DNA from: Gammaproteobacteria bacterium
Lineage (GTDB): Bacteria; Pseudomonadota; Gammaproteobacteria; Steroidobacterales; JACDCP01
Direction of reading: 5' to 3'
DNA: 5,569 nt
NCBI GenBank assembly: GCA_013817465.1
Contig: JACDCP010000209.1
Span: 1 to 5,569 of the forward strand
The position numbers were made by a program, and so were the translations under genes. Position 1 is the first letter of the stretch, and each line of letters opens with the position of its first letter. The notes below the pieces were generated by a model. That model searched no databases. It was not told where the DNA came from and saw only the letters and a list, made by a program, of their open reading frames with translations. Below, piece by piece: positions 1 to 5,356 of this stretch.

Positions 1-806
1 CCTTCGGCCAGCAGCACGATGACCGTGGAGCCCATATTGAACCGCCCGATCTCGGCATTGCGCTCGAAACGCAGGGCGCCCGGCCCGTGGTCCGGATAGC
101 GCCGGCGCGCCAGCCGGCGGCCGCCGCCCGGCGTGACCTCCCCCGCCCATACCGTTTCGATGCTGCCGACGCACAGCGCGCCGACCAGCACCACTGCAAG
201 CGGTCCGGCCGAGGTCTCGAAGATCGCGATTACGCGTTCGTTGCGCGCAAACAGGCGTGGCACCGAGCGCGCGGTGGCGTCATTCACGCTGAACAGCCGG
301 CCGGGCACGAAGATCATTTCGCTGAGCCGGCCCGCGAACGGGAGATGGATGCGGTGATAAGCGCGCGGCGCGAGGTAAAGCGTCGCATACATGCCGCAGT
401 CGAAGCGCCCGGCAAGCCCGGCGTCGCCGCCCAGCAGGTCCGTGAGCGCGAACCGATGGCCCTTGGCCTGCAGCAGCTTGCCTTCGACCACGGTGCCGAA
501 ACGCGCGAGCTCGCCATCCACGGGCGCCGCCAGCGCGTCGGGCGCCGTGGTCGCAGGCCTCGCGCCGGCCCGCAGGGGACGCGTGAAAAAGTCGTTGAAG
601 CTGGCGTAAGCTTCGGGCGTTGTCGCCAACGCCTCGCTTAGATTGACGCCGTAGAGCCGCACGAACGACCGGATGAGCGCATTCTTGAACCAGCCGACCC
701 GCACGCGCGTGGCCCGATACACAATGCGTGAAATCAGATGCTGAGGAAGGGGATACTGGATCCAGCCTGGCAAGCCGCTGATCAGGATGCTGAAAAAGCC
801 ATTCAT
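1..806 (-). CDS. psd: Phosphatidylserine decarboxylase proenzyme, C-terminus cut by window edge
   Basis: Makes phosphatidylethanolamine by decarboxylating phosphatidylserine at the inner membrane; the proenzyme cleaves itself to form a pyruvoyl group. My reading of the minus strand gives 268 complete codons, and the gene runs off the left edge with perhaps 15-30 residues missing. Visible blocks resemble E. coli Psd: FNDFFTRPLR (70-79), PVDGEL with the catalytic Asp (D97), LLQAKGH (111-117), YHRIH with the catalytic His (H154), LFARNERVI (185-193), GSIETVWAG (214-222) and GRFNMGST with the cleavage pair G259/S260. The usual LGST is MGST here, a mild change. The start is uncertain. ATG 806 gives an N-terminus about seven residues longer than E. 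coli's, but it lies inside a hairpin repeat and lacks a clear ribosome binding site. An in-frame ATG at 857 would add 17 repeat-encoded residues. Product identity is secure; the start is not. Confidence 0.95.
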   Translation of the reverse strand, partial: MNGFFSILISGLPGWIQYPLPQHLISRIVYRATRVRVGWFKNALIRSFVRLYGVNLSEALATTPEAYASFNDFFTRPLRAGARPATTAPDALAAPVDGELARFGTVVEGKLLQAKGHRFALTDLLGGDAGLAGRFDCGMYATLYLAPRAYHRIHLPFAGRLSEMIFVPGRLFSVNDATARSVPRLFARNERVIAIFETSAGPLAVVLVGALCVGSIETVWAGEVTPGGGRRLARRRYPDHGPGALRFERNAEIGRFNMGSTVIVLLAE

Positions 807-818
807 GGCTTTTTCAGC
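789..818. repeat. Palindrome 1, 14-bp arms, overlaps psd start
   Basis: The arms GCTGAAAAAGCCAT (789-802) and ATGGCTTTTTCAGC (805-818) are perfect complements around a 2-nt centre. The outer flanks (CAGG at 783-786, CCTG at 819-822) extend the similarity to the CAGGCTGnTGAAAAA unit seen at 909-944. The psd start codon (complement of 804-806) sits at the centre, so the psd mRNA could fold over its own start. Confidence 0.75.
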
Positions 819-821
819 CCT

Positions 822-851
822 GCGATCCGAAAAATGCGATTTTCGGATCGC
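822..851. repeat. Palindrome 2, 12-bp arms
   Basis: The arms GCGATCCGAAAA (822-833) and TTTTCGGATCGC (840-851) are perfect complements with a 6-nt loop. It lies just upstream of psd on the minus strand. Its sequence differs from palindromes 1 and 4 apart from the A-run near the loop. Confidence 0.75.
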
Positions 852-854
852 GAG

Positions 855-885
855 CATTATCAAGAACTTGCAGTTCTTGATAATG
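855..885. repeat. Palindrome 3, 14-bp arms
   Basis: The arms CATTATCAAGAACT (855-868) and AGTTCTTGATAATG (872-885) are perfect complements with a 3-nt loop. Both strands therefore carry TTGATAAT, a sequence resembling a sigma-70 -10 box, but I see no good -35 partner. An operator for a dimeric regulator is an alternative reading. Confidence 0.75.
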
Positions 886-908
886 ACGATACATCCGTGT
901 ATCGCATA

Positions 909-944
909 ACAGGCTGCTGAAAACGTAGTTTTTCATCAGCCTGT
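909..944. repeat. Palindrome 4, CAGGCTG family, 15-bp arms
   Basis: ACAGGCTGCTGAAAA (909-923) pairs with TTTTCATCAGCCTGT (930-944) with one mismatch and a 6-nt loop. It lies 34 nt beyond the copper-chaperone stop codon on the minus strand, so it could end or stabilise that transcript. The T-run is inside the stem and not after it, which makes it a poor intrinsic terminator. Confidence 0.75.
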
Positions 945-978
945 GAGAAAATCTTTCATGATGCTGCGACAGCCGCGA

Positions 979-1410
979 TCAGTACGCGGCGGGCCGGACT
1001 TCGAACGAGATCGCCTGATTCGCGCCGCCGTCGAGCTCGAGCACGATCTCGAGCCGGTCCCCCGGGGCGTATGGCCGTTGCGGGTCGATGAGCATCAGAT
1101 GCCGGCCGCCGGGCGCGAGCTCGAGGCTGCCGCCACCCGGCACCACGAGCCGCTCGATGCGCCGCATGCGTGAGACGCCGTCGCTGGTGACGGTCTCGTG
1201 CATCTCCACGCTGCCGAAGGCGTTGCTGTACGCCCCGACTATAGTGAAGTCGCTGGCGGCGCGATTGTGCAGCGTGAAGTAACCGGCCTGGACGGTTGCC
1301 GAAGGCGGCGCGCTGCGCACCCAGGCGTCGTCGATCTCGAGCGCCGGCGCCCTGCCGCAGCCGGCGAGCAGGGCACCGGCAGTGAGCATTGACAGGCTGT
1401 TTAAAAACAT
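979..1410 (-). CDS. PCu(A)C family periplasmic copper chaperone, lipoprotein
   Basis: A predicted periplasmic Cu(I) chaperone that helps load the CuA site of cytochrome c oxidase. The 143-residue product contains the family's copper motif exactly: H71-X10-M82-X21-H104-X-M106. A lipobox LLAGC places the lipid-bearing cysteine at C18, so the mature protein is probably membrane-anchored. The neighbouring SCO-type gene upstream on the same strand supports the same pathway; 54 nt separate them. The start is odd. ATG 1410 lies in a hairpin repeat and yields a leader without the usual basic residues; ATG 1389 (M8) would shorten it further. GAAG six nt upstream of ATG 1410 is a weak ribosome binding site. 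Function is secure by motif; export efficiency is less certain. Confidence 0.93.
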   Translation of the reverse strand: MFLNSLSMLTAGALLAGCGRAPALEIDDAWVRSAPPSATVQAGYFTLHNRAASDFTIVGAYSNAFGSVEMHETVTSDGVSRMRRIERLVVPGGGSLELAPGGRHLMLIDPQRPYAPGDRLEIVLELDGGANQAISFEVRPAAY

Positions 1411-1428
1411 CGTTCTTCAACAGCCTGT
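1392..1428. repeat. Palindrome 5, CAGGCTG family, spans chaperone start
   Basis: ACAGGCTGTTTAAAAAC (1392-1408) pairs with GTTCTTCAACAGCCTGT (1412-1428) with two mismatches and a 3-nt loop. The outer ACAGGCTG/CAGCCTGT sequences are identical to those of palindrome 4. The chaperone ATG (complement of 1408-1410) lies at the loop edge, and the first six codons are repeat sequence. Confidence 0.75.
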
Positions 1429-1464
1429 TGGGGCCATCGGGCCGTTGCAACCGTTTGTCGCCAT

Positions 1465-2091
1465 TCAGCCGCGCCCGCCGGTGATCAACCGGTAATCCCG
1501 GACTATCCGGGAAGCCTCATGAGGTGAGGAAAAGATCGCTCGCAACCGCGTGCGGGGATCGACGAGGAACAGCGCGGCGGTGTGATCGACCGTGTAGTCC
1601 TCGCCGGCCGGTTCTCGAACGTAACTGACCGCCACGCCCAGCCCGTCCGTCAGGGCCTGCACACCCGCAAGCTCGCCGGTTACGCCGACGAACCGGGCAT
1701 CGAACCAGGACACATAACGGGCGAGCGCCTCAGGATCGTCGCGCACCGGATCGACCGATACGAAGATCACCCGGGGTCGGCGTTCCTCCGGCAGGTTGTC
1801 GAGCAATTCGCTGGCCCGGGCGAGGGTATGCAGCGTGGTCGGGCAGACATCGGGGCAACGCGTGAAACCGAAAAACAGGATCGACCAGTGCCCGCTCAGG
1901 CTGTCCTGCCGGAACGGCTGCCCGCCATGATCGACCAGCTCGAACTCAGGCAGAGGCCGTGGCGCCTCCAGCACAGTCGCGTGGGGCGTGCGTGCGGCCT
2001 GCGACCGATACAGCCAATGCGCCGTTGCGGCGCCGAGCGCAAGGGCGACGGCAGCCAGTGCCGCGACGAGTAATAGCGATCGGGTGCTCAC
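1465..2091 (-). CDS. SCO1/SenC family protein, copper delivery to cytochrome c oxidase
   Basis: A membrane-anchored thioredoxin-fold protein thought to insert or reduce copper at the CuA site of cytochrome c oxidase subunit II. From GTG 2091 it has 208 residues: one N-terminal hydrophobic segment (about 5-24), then a periplasmic domain with FFGFTRCPDVCP (C79 and C83 of the CXXXC copper motif), FVSVDPVRDDP (110-120) and the conserved copper-ligand histidine in DHTAALFLVDP (H170). All three metal ligands are present. The start is a choice. GTG 2091 places the anchor right at the N-terminus as is usual, while in-frame ATGs at 2124 and 2148 would add 11 or 19 polar residues and crowd the divergent prmB start. 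No clear ribosome binding site marks any of them. It probably forms an operon with the PCu(A)C gene downstream. Confidence 0.93.
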   Translation of the reverse strand: MSTRSLLLVAALAAVALALGAATAHWLYRSQAARTPHATVLEAPRPLPEFELVDHGGQPFRQDSLSGHWSILFFGFTRCPDVCPTTLHTLARASELLDNLPEERRPRVIFVSVDPVRDDPEALARYVSWFDARFVGVTGELAGVQALTDGLGVAVSYVREPAGEDYTVDHTAALFLVDPRTRLRAIFSSPHEASRIVRDYRLITGGRG

Positions 2092-2097
2092 ACGCGC

Positions 2098-2103
2098 ATT
2101 ATC
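2098..2103 (-). promoter_or_regulatory. Possible -10 box for the SCO-chaperone operon
   Basis: The minus strand reads GATAAT at 2103-2098, close to the TATAAT consensus, and this is the only AT-rich spot in the SCO/prmB divergent gap. Transcription would begin close to the GTG at 2091 and give a nearly leaderless message, which would fit the absent ribosome binding site. No convincing -35 box lies 16-18 nt upstream, so this is weak. Confidence 0.2.
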
Positions 2104-2109
2104 GCACTG

Positions 2110-2124
2110 GCAGGCTGTTAGCAT
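2110..2124. repeat. CAGGCTG half-site in the SCO/prmB divergent region
   Basis: GCAGGCTGTTAGCAT matches the left arm of palindrome 5 over GCAGGCTGTTnnnnn but has no matching right arm, so it looks like a degraded or half copy. Its terminal CAT is the complement of an in-frame ATG for the SCO gene, echoing how palindrome 5 carries the chaperone ATG. The 9-10 bp match is short enough to be chance. Confidence 0.35.
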
Positions 2125-2129
2125 AGGTG

Positions 2130-2151
2130 CGGGGCACCTGCGGGGCATCTG
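2130..2151. repeat. Tandem 11-bp duplication before prmB
   Basis: CGGGGCACCTG (2130-2140) is directly followed by CGGGGCATCTG (2141-2151), with one difference. The second copy ends two bases before the TTG proposed as the prmB start, and its GGGG run could serve as a poor ribosome binding site. The first copy also pairs with AGGTGC (2125-2130) in a 6-bp stem. Confidence 0.55.
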
Positions 2152-2152
2152 T

Positions 2153-3106
2153 TTGGGTCAGATTTCAGAAAGCTTGCATACGGTCGCCGATTTCATGCGT
2201 TGGGGCGCGAGCCGCTTCGAGGCAGCCGGGCTGGTATTCGCGCATGGCACCGACAATGCCCTCGACGAAGCCGCCGCGCTCGTGCTGCACGCGCTTGCGC
2301 TGCCGCAGGAGCTGCCGGCGCATTTTTACCAGGCGCGCCTGACCCCGGAGGAGAAGGATGCGGTCATGGACCTTCTGGAGCGGCGGATCGCCGAACGCAG
2401 GCCGGCGGCTTACCTGACCGGCAGGACCTGGTTCGCCGGGCTCGAGATCCTCGTCGACGAGCGCGTGCTGATTCCACGCTCGCCGATCGCCGAGCTCATC
2501 GAGGCGCGATTCGAGCCCTGGATCGACCCCTTGCGGGTCGGCGCCATTCTCGACCTGTGCACCGGCAGCGGTTGCATCGCGCTGGCCTGCGCCCGGGCTT
2601 TCCCGCAGGCGACCGTCGACGCGACCGACATTTCGCCGGGCGCGCTCGAAGTCGCCGCGCGCAACGTCGAGGCGCATGGCCTCGGCGAGCGCGTGCGCAT
2701 CCTGCGCTCCGATCTCTTCCGGGCGCTCGCAGGCCGCCGCTATGACCTCATCGTCAGCAATCCGCCCTATGTTGCCGAGCGCGAGCTGGCCGGGCTTGCG
2801 CCGGAGTTCCGTTACGAGCCGCAGATCGGTCTGGCCGCCGGTCGCGACGGGCTCGCCTGCGTGTCCCGCATCCTCGCCGGCGCCGGCGAGCATCTCGGGG
2901 AGCACGGCATCCTCGTGCTCGAGGTCGGCAGCGCGGAAGATGCCGTCTCGCGTGCCTGGCCGAGCCTGCCGTTCACCTGGCTGGATTTTCAGCGTGGCGG
3001 CAGCGGCGTGCTGCTGCTCACCGCGCGCGAGCTGGCTGCCGCGGCCCCCCTCCCTGGCACCCTTCCCGCCAGGGAGCTGGGGAGGGTCGGCGGCGGCACG
3101 GCCTGA
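2153..3106 (+). CDS. prmB: Ribosomal protein L3 N5-glutamine methyltransferase
   Basis: Transfers methyl from S-adenosylmethionine to a glutamine side chain of ribosomal protein L3. From TTG 2153 it has 317 residues, against about 310 in E. coli. It shows an N-terminal helical domain with DFMRWGASRF (13-22) and HGTDNALDEA (31-40), YLTGRTWFAGLE (87-98), VLIPRSPIAELI (105-116), the SAM-binding motif LDLCTGSGCIAL (133-144) and the catalytic NPPY (203-206). The IPRSPIAEL block separates PrmB from the release-factor enzyme PrmC. The start is uncertain: TTG 2153, TTG 2174 and ATG 2195 are in frame; 2153 best matches family length and has GGGG 8-11 nt upstream, while 2195 would clip a conserved helix. 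The last 20 residues are encoded by a GC-rich inverted repeat and are probably not native. It lies 18 nt before aroC and is probably co-transcribed with it. Confidence 0.93.
   Translation: MGQISESLHTVADFMRWGASRFEAAGLVFAHGTDNALDEAAALVLHALALPQELPAHFYQARLTPEEKDAVMDLLERRIAERRPAAYLTGRTWFAGLEILVDERVLIPRSPIAELIEARFEPWIDPLRVGAILDLCTGSGCIALACARAFPQATVDATDISPGALEVAARNVEAHGLGERVRILRSDLFRALAGRRYDLIVSNPPYVAERELAGLAPEFRYEPQIGLAAGRDGLACVSRILAGAGEHLGEHGILVLEVGSAEDAVSRAWPSLPFTWLDFQRGGSGVLLLTARELAAAAPLPGTLPARELGRVGGGTA
3048..3086. repeat. GC-rich inverted repeat forming the 3' end of prmB
   Basis: CTCCCTGGC (3050-3058) pairs with GCCAGGGAG (3068-3076) across a 9-nt loop, and CCCTCCC (3048-3054) can alternatively pair with GGGAGGG (3080-3086). 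It is read as coding sequence for a low-complexity tail (PLPGTLPARELGRVGGG) that family members lack. Such C-rich/G-rich palindromes are common dispersed intergenic repeats in high-GC proteobacteria. It has no T-run, so it is not an intrinsic terminator. Confidence 0.6.
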
Positions 3107-3124
3107 TTCGGGCGGCGAACCGGC

Positions 3125-4243
3125 ATGTCGGGCAACAGCATCGGCCGGCTGTTCACGCTGACGACTTTCGGCGAAAGCCATGGACCGGCGCTCGGCGCCA
3201 TCGTCGACGGATGTCCGCCGGGCCTCGAGCTCGGCGAAAACGACCTCATGGCGGATGTCGAGCGGCGCCGCACAGCCAGATCGCGTTTTACGAGCCAGCG
3301 GCGCGAGCCGGATCGCGTGCGCATCCTGTCAGGGATTTTCGAAGGCCTGACGACCGGCACCCCGATCGGGCTGCTTGTCGAAAATGTCGATCAGCGCCCG
3401 AAAGACTACGCCGCCATCCGGGACCGTTTCCGGCCCGGCCATGCGGACTACAGCTATCAGCAGAAATACGGCATCCGCGACTATCGCGGCGGAGGACGCT
3501 CGTCGGCGCGCGAGACCGTCATGCGCGTCGCTGCCGGCGCCATTGCGCGCAAATATCTGCGTCTGCGCCTCGGCGTCGAGATCTACGGCTATCTCCGGCA
3601 GCTCGGGCCGATCCGGCTGGAGCCCGTCGACCTCGGCAGCGTCGACCACAATCCGTTTTTCTGTCCGGACCCGGTGCGCGTGCCGGAGCTCGAAACGTAC
3701 ATGAAGGCACTGGCGAAAGAGGGTAATTCCATCGGTGCGCGCATCGACATCGTTGCCCGGGGAATTCCGCCGGGTCTCGGTGAGCCGGTGTTCGACAAGC
3801 TCAGCGCGGACATCGCGCACGCCCTGATGGGCATCAACGCCGTCAAGGGCGTTGAGATCGGGGCGGGGTTCGCTGTTGTCGAGCAGAAGGGCACGGAGCA
3901 TCGCGACGCCATCACGCCACAGGGCTTCGCCAGCAATCATGCGGGTGGCATACTTGGCGGCATTTCGTCCGGCCAGGACATTCACGTCAGCATCGCCCTG
4001 AAGCCCACCTCGAGCCTGCGTTTGCCCTGTGCGACCATCGATGCGAACGGGGAGCCCGTCGAGCTCGTCACGCACGGCCGGCACGATCCCTGCGTGGGTC
4101 TGCGAGCGACGCCGATCGCCGAAGCGATGCTGGCTCTCACGCTCATGGATCACTACCTGCGCCATCGGGCACAGAATGCGGACGTCGAGCGGCAGCCGGC
4201 GACGGTACCCGGGTCCGTCGACGCGGGAGATCGGCGCCCTTGA
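3125..4243 (+). CDS. aroC: Chorismate synthase
   Basis: Catalyses the last shikimate-pathway step, 5-enolpyruvylshikimate 3-phosphate to chorismate, using reduced FMN in the cytoplasm. The 372-residue product matches the family from end to end: TTFGESHG (13-20), RRREPDR-type loop around 59-64, FRPGHADYSY (102-111), GGGRSSARET (122-131), KEGNSIGARIDIVA (198-211), ADIAHALMGINAVKGVEIG (228-246), SNHAGGILGGISSGQ (270-284) and RHDPCVGLRATPIAEAM (319-335). It resembles E. coli AroC (361 residues) up to RAQNADV (348-354) and then carries a slightly longer, probably unstructured tail. ATG 3125 is supported by the conserved MSGNSIG opening; GGGCGG about 10 nt upstream is a modest ribosome binding site. 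The stop codon overlaps the asd start. Confidence 0.98.
   Translation: MSGNSIGRLFTLTTFGESHGPALGAIVDGCPPGLELGENDLMADVERRRTARSRFTSQRREPDRVRILSGIFEGLTTGTPIGLLVENVDQRPKDYAAIRDRFRPGHADYSYQQKYGIRDYRGGGRSSARETVMRVAAGAIARKYLRLRLGVEIYGYLRQLGPIRLEPVDLGSVDHNPFFCPDPVRVPELETYMKALAKEGNSIGARIDIVARGIPPGLGEPVFDKLSADIAHALMGINAVKGVEIGAGFAVVEQKGTEHRDAITPQGFASNHAGGILGGISSGQDIHVSIALKPTSSLRLPCATIDANGEPVELVTHGRHDPCVGLRATPIAEAMLALTLMDHYLRHRAQNADVERQPATVPGSVDAGDRRP
4225..4229 (+). promoter_or_regulatory. Ribosome binding site supporting the TTG start of asd
   Basis: GGGAG lies ten bases before the TTG at 4240, inside the last aroC codons. The alternative GTG at 4255 has nothing better than GAGCGA upstream, so this site favours the overlapping TTG start. 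Confidence 0.45.
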
Positions 4244-5265
4244 CGAGCGAAGCCGTGGATCTTGCAGTCGTCGGCGCGACCGGCCTCGTCGGCGAGACGG
4301 TGCTCGAGGTGCTCAGTGAACGCGCATTTCCCGTCGGTGAGCTGCATCTGCTGGCAAGCGCCGATTCGGCGGGTAAACGCGTGGTTTTCGGCGGCCGGAG
4401 AATCCGGATCGGCGCGCTGGAGGACTTCGATTTCTCCGGCGTGCCGCTGGCCATCTTCGCCGCCGGACAGGACGTTGCGGCCGGGCACGCCCCGCGCGCG
4501 ACGGAAGCCGGCTGCATCGTGGTGGACAATTCGTCGCTGTATCGCTATGACGCCGATGTTCCGCTGGTGGTGCCGGAAGTGAATGCCGGGGCGCTGGCCG
4601 GCTGTCGGGAGCGCCGGCTCGTCGCCAACCCGAACTGTTCCACGATCCAGCTCGTGGTGGCCCTGAAGCCCATCCACGATGCCGTGGGTATCGAGCGCAT
4701 CAACGTCGCGACCTACCAGTCGGTATCCGGCGGTGGCCGCGAGCTCGTCGAGACCCTCGCGAGCCAGACCGCCCGGCTCCTGAACGGCTTGCCCGTCGAG
4801 TTGCCGCGCGGTGCGAAGCAGATCGCTTTCAACGTGCTGCCGCACATCGACGTGTTCGAGCCCAACGGGTACACCCGCGAGGAGATGAAGATCATTCGCG
4901 AGACGCGCAAGATACTCGATGAGCCCGAGCTGCGCGTAAATGCAACCGCGGTCCGGGTGCCGGTCTTCTTCGGCCACTCCGAGGCGGTGCACATCGAAAC
5001 CCGCCGTCGCATAGAGGCGGACGAGGCGCGCGCGTTGCTCGCGAAAGCACCGGGCGTGTCCGTCCTGGACGAAGCTCGCGAGGGCGGTTATCCGACCGCA
5101 GTTTCCGAAGCTGCGAACCGGGACACGGTTTTCGTCGGACGCATCCGCGAAGATATCTCGCATCCCTGCGGGCTCAACTTGTGGATCGTGGCCGACAACG
5201 TGCGCAAGGGGGCCGCGACCAACAGCGTGCAGATACTCGAGATTTTGGTGAAAGATTATTTATGA
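4240..5265 (+). CDS. asd: Aspartate-semialdehyde dehydrogenase
   Basis: Reduces L-4-aspartyl phosphate to aspartate semialdehyde with NADPH, the branch point to lysine/diaminopimelate, threonine and methionine. The 341-residue protein has the nucleotide-binding loop GATGLVG (12-18), the active-site cysteine in ANPNCST (C133), YQSVSGGG with substrate-binding Q160 (SVSGAG is more usual), and RVPVFFGHSEAV with R239 and the catalytic H246. The intact cysteine and histidine argue against the inactive paralogue Usg. The length and GHSEAV form fit the shorter ASADH type (about 335-340 residues) and not the longer E. coli type. The TTG at 4240 overlaps the aroC stop by four bases (TTGA), with GGGAG at 4225-4229 as ribosome binding site, suggesting translational coupling. 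An in-frame GTG at 4255 is an alternative that removes five residues. Confidence 0.96.
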   Translation: MTSEAVDLAVVGATGLVGETVLEVLSERAFPVGELHLLASADSAGKRVVFGGRRIRIGALEDFDFSGVPLAIFAAGQDVAAGHAPRATEAGCIVVDNSSLYRYDADVPLVVPEVNAGALAGCRERRLVANPNCSTIQLVVALKPIHDAVGIERINVATYQSVSGGGRELVETLASQTARLLNGLPVELPRGAKQIAFNVLPHIDVFEPNGYTREEMKIIRETRKILDEPELRVNATAVRVPVFFGHSEAVHIETRRRIEADEARALLAKAPGVSVLDEAREGGYPTAVSEAANRDTVFVGRIREDISHPCGLNLWIVADNVRKGAATNSVQILEILVKDYL

Positions 5266-5356
5266 GATATAGTTGCGCGCTTTAGATAATGAGCGACATG
5301 AAGTCTTTGCCGCTTGTTTTCTTAACGCTTTGAGCCTGCCGGGTGGGGGAGTGCCA
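5266..5356 (+). promoter_or_regulatory. fimV: asd-fimV gap, possible fimV promoter region
   Basis: This 91-nt gap is richer in A+T than the surrounding genes and holds GATAAT at 5285-5290, a good -10-like sequence. No matching -35 box stands 16-18 nt upstream, so a promoter is plausible only. I see no hairpin followed by T residues, so asd transcription may read into fimV. A 14-codon reading frame (5289-5333) also lies here. Confidence 0.3.
5345..5351 (+). promoter_or_regulatory. fimV: Ribosome binding site of fimV
   Basis: GGGGGAG ends five bases before the ATG at 5357. This favours ATG 5357 over the in-frame GTG at 5351, which overlaps the site itself. Confidence 0.6.

Larger units (their letters stand above)
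783..944. repeat. Cluster of four palindromes, possible miniature inverted-repeat element
   Basis: Four perfect or near-perfect hairpins follow one another in the gap between psd and the copper chaperone. The outer edges match as imperfect terminal inverted repeats: CAGGATGCTGAAAAA at 783-797 against CAGGCTGATGAAAAA read from 943 back to 929 (13 of 15 identical). The interior is visibly richer in A+T than the flanking genes. No transposase is present, so a non-autonomous MITE-like or REP-like unit is the best description. A target duplication is not convincing; only TGA occurs on both flanks. The left end includes the first eight psd codons counted from ATG 806. Confidence 0.6.

Noticed and set aside
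87..641. 184-codon plus-strand frame
   Set aside because: It is antisense to psd, whose minus-strand translation carries all Psd family motifs; the plus-strand product is Arg/Ala-rich without a recognisable domain.
738..920. 60-codon plus-strand frame running through the palindromes
   Set aside because: It is made almost entirely of hairpin repeat sequence and the psd 5' end; no domain and no ribosome binding site.
783..944. CRISPR array
   Set aside because: The hairpins differ in sequence and are not direct repeats with regular spacers.
909..944. Intrinsic terminator of the copper-chaperone transcript
   Set aside because: On the minus strand the T residues lie within the stem and no U-run follows it, so it is described as a repeat only.
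956..1450. 164-codon minus-strand frame overlapping the copper chaperone
   Set aside because: It is a frame-shifted shadow of the PCu(A)C gene, with an Arg-rich product typical of the wrong frame in high-GC DNA.
2165..3181. 338-codon minus-strand frame opposite prmB
   Set aside because: It is a long antisense frame caused by high GC; the plus strand encodes an unmistakable PrmB.
3329..4165. 278-codon minus-strand frame opposite aroC
   Set aside because: It is an antisense shadow of chorismate synthase with no motif of its own.
4153..5163. 336-codon minus-strand frame opposite asd
   Set aside because: It is an antisense shadow of asd; the plus strand carries the catalytic motifs.
4240..5265. 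Usg-1 (inactive Asd paralogue), which can also precede fimV
   Set aside because: The active-site C133 and H246 are intact, as expected for a working dehydrogenase.
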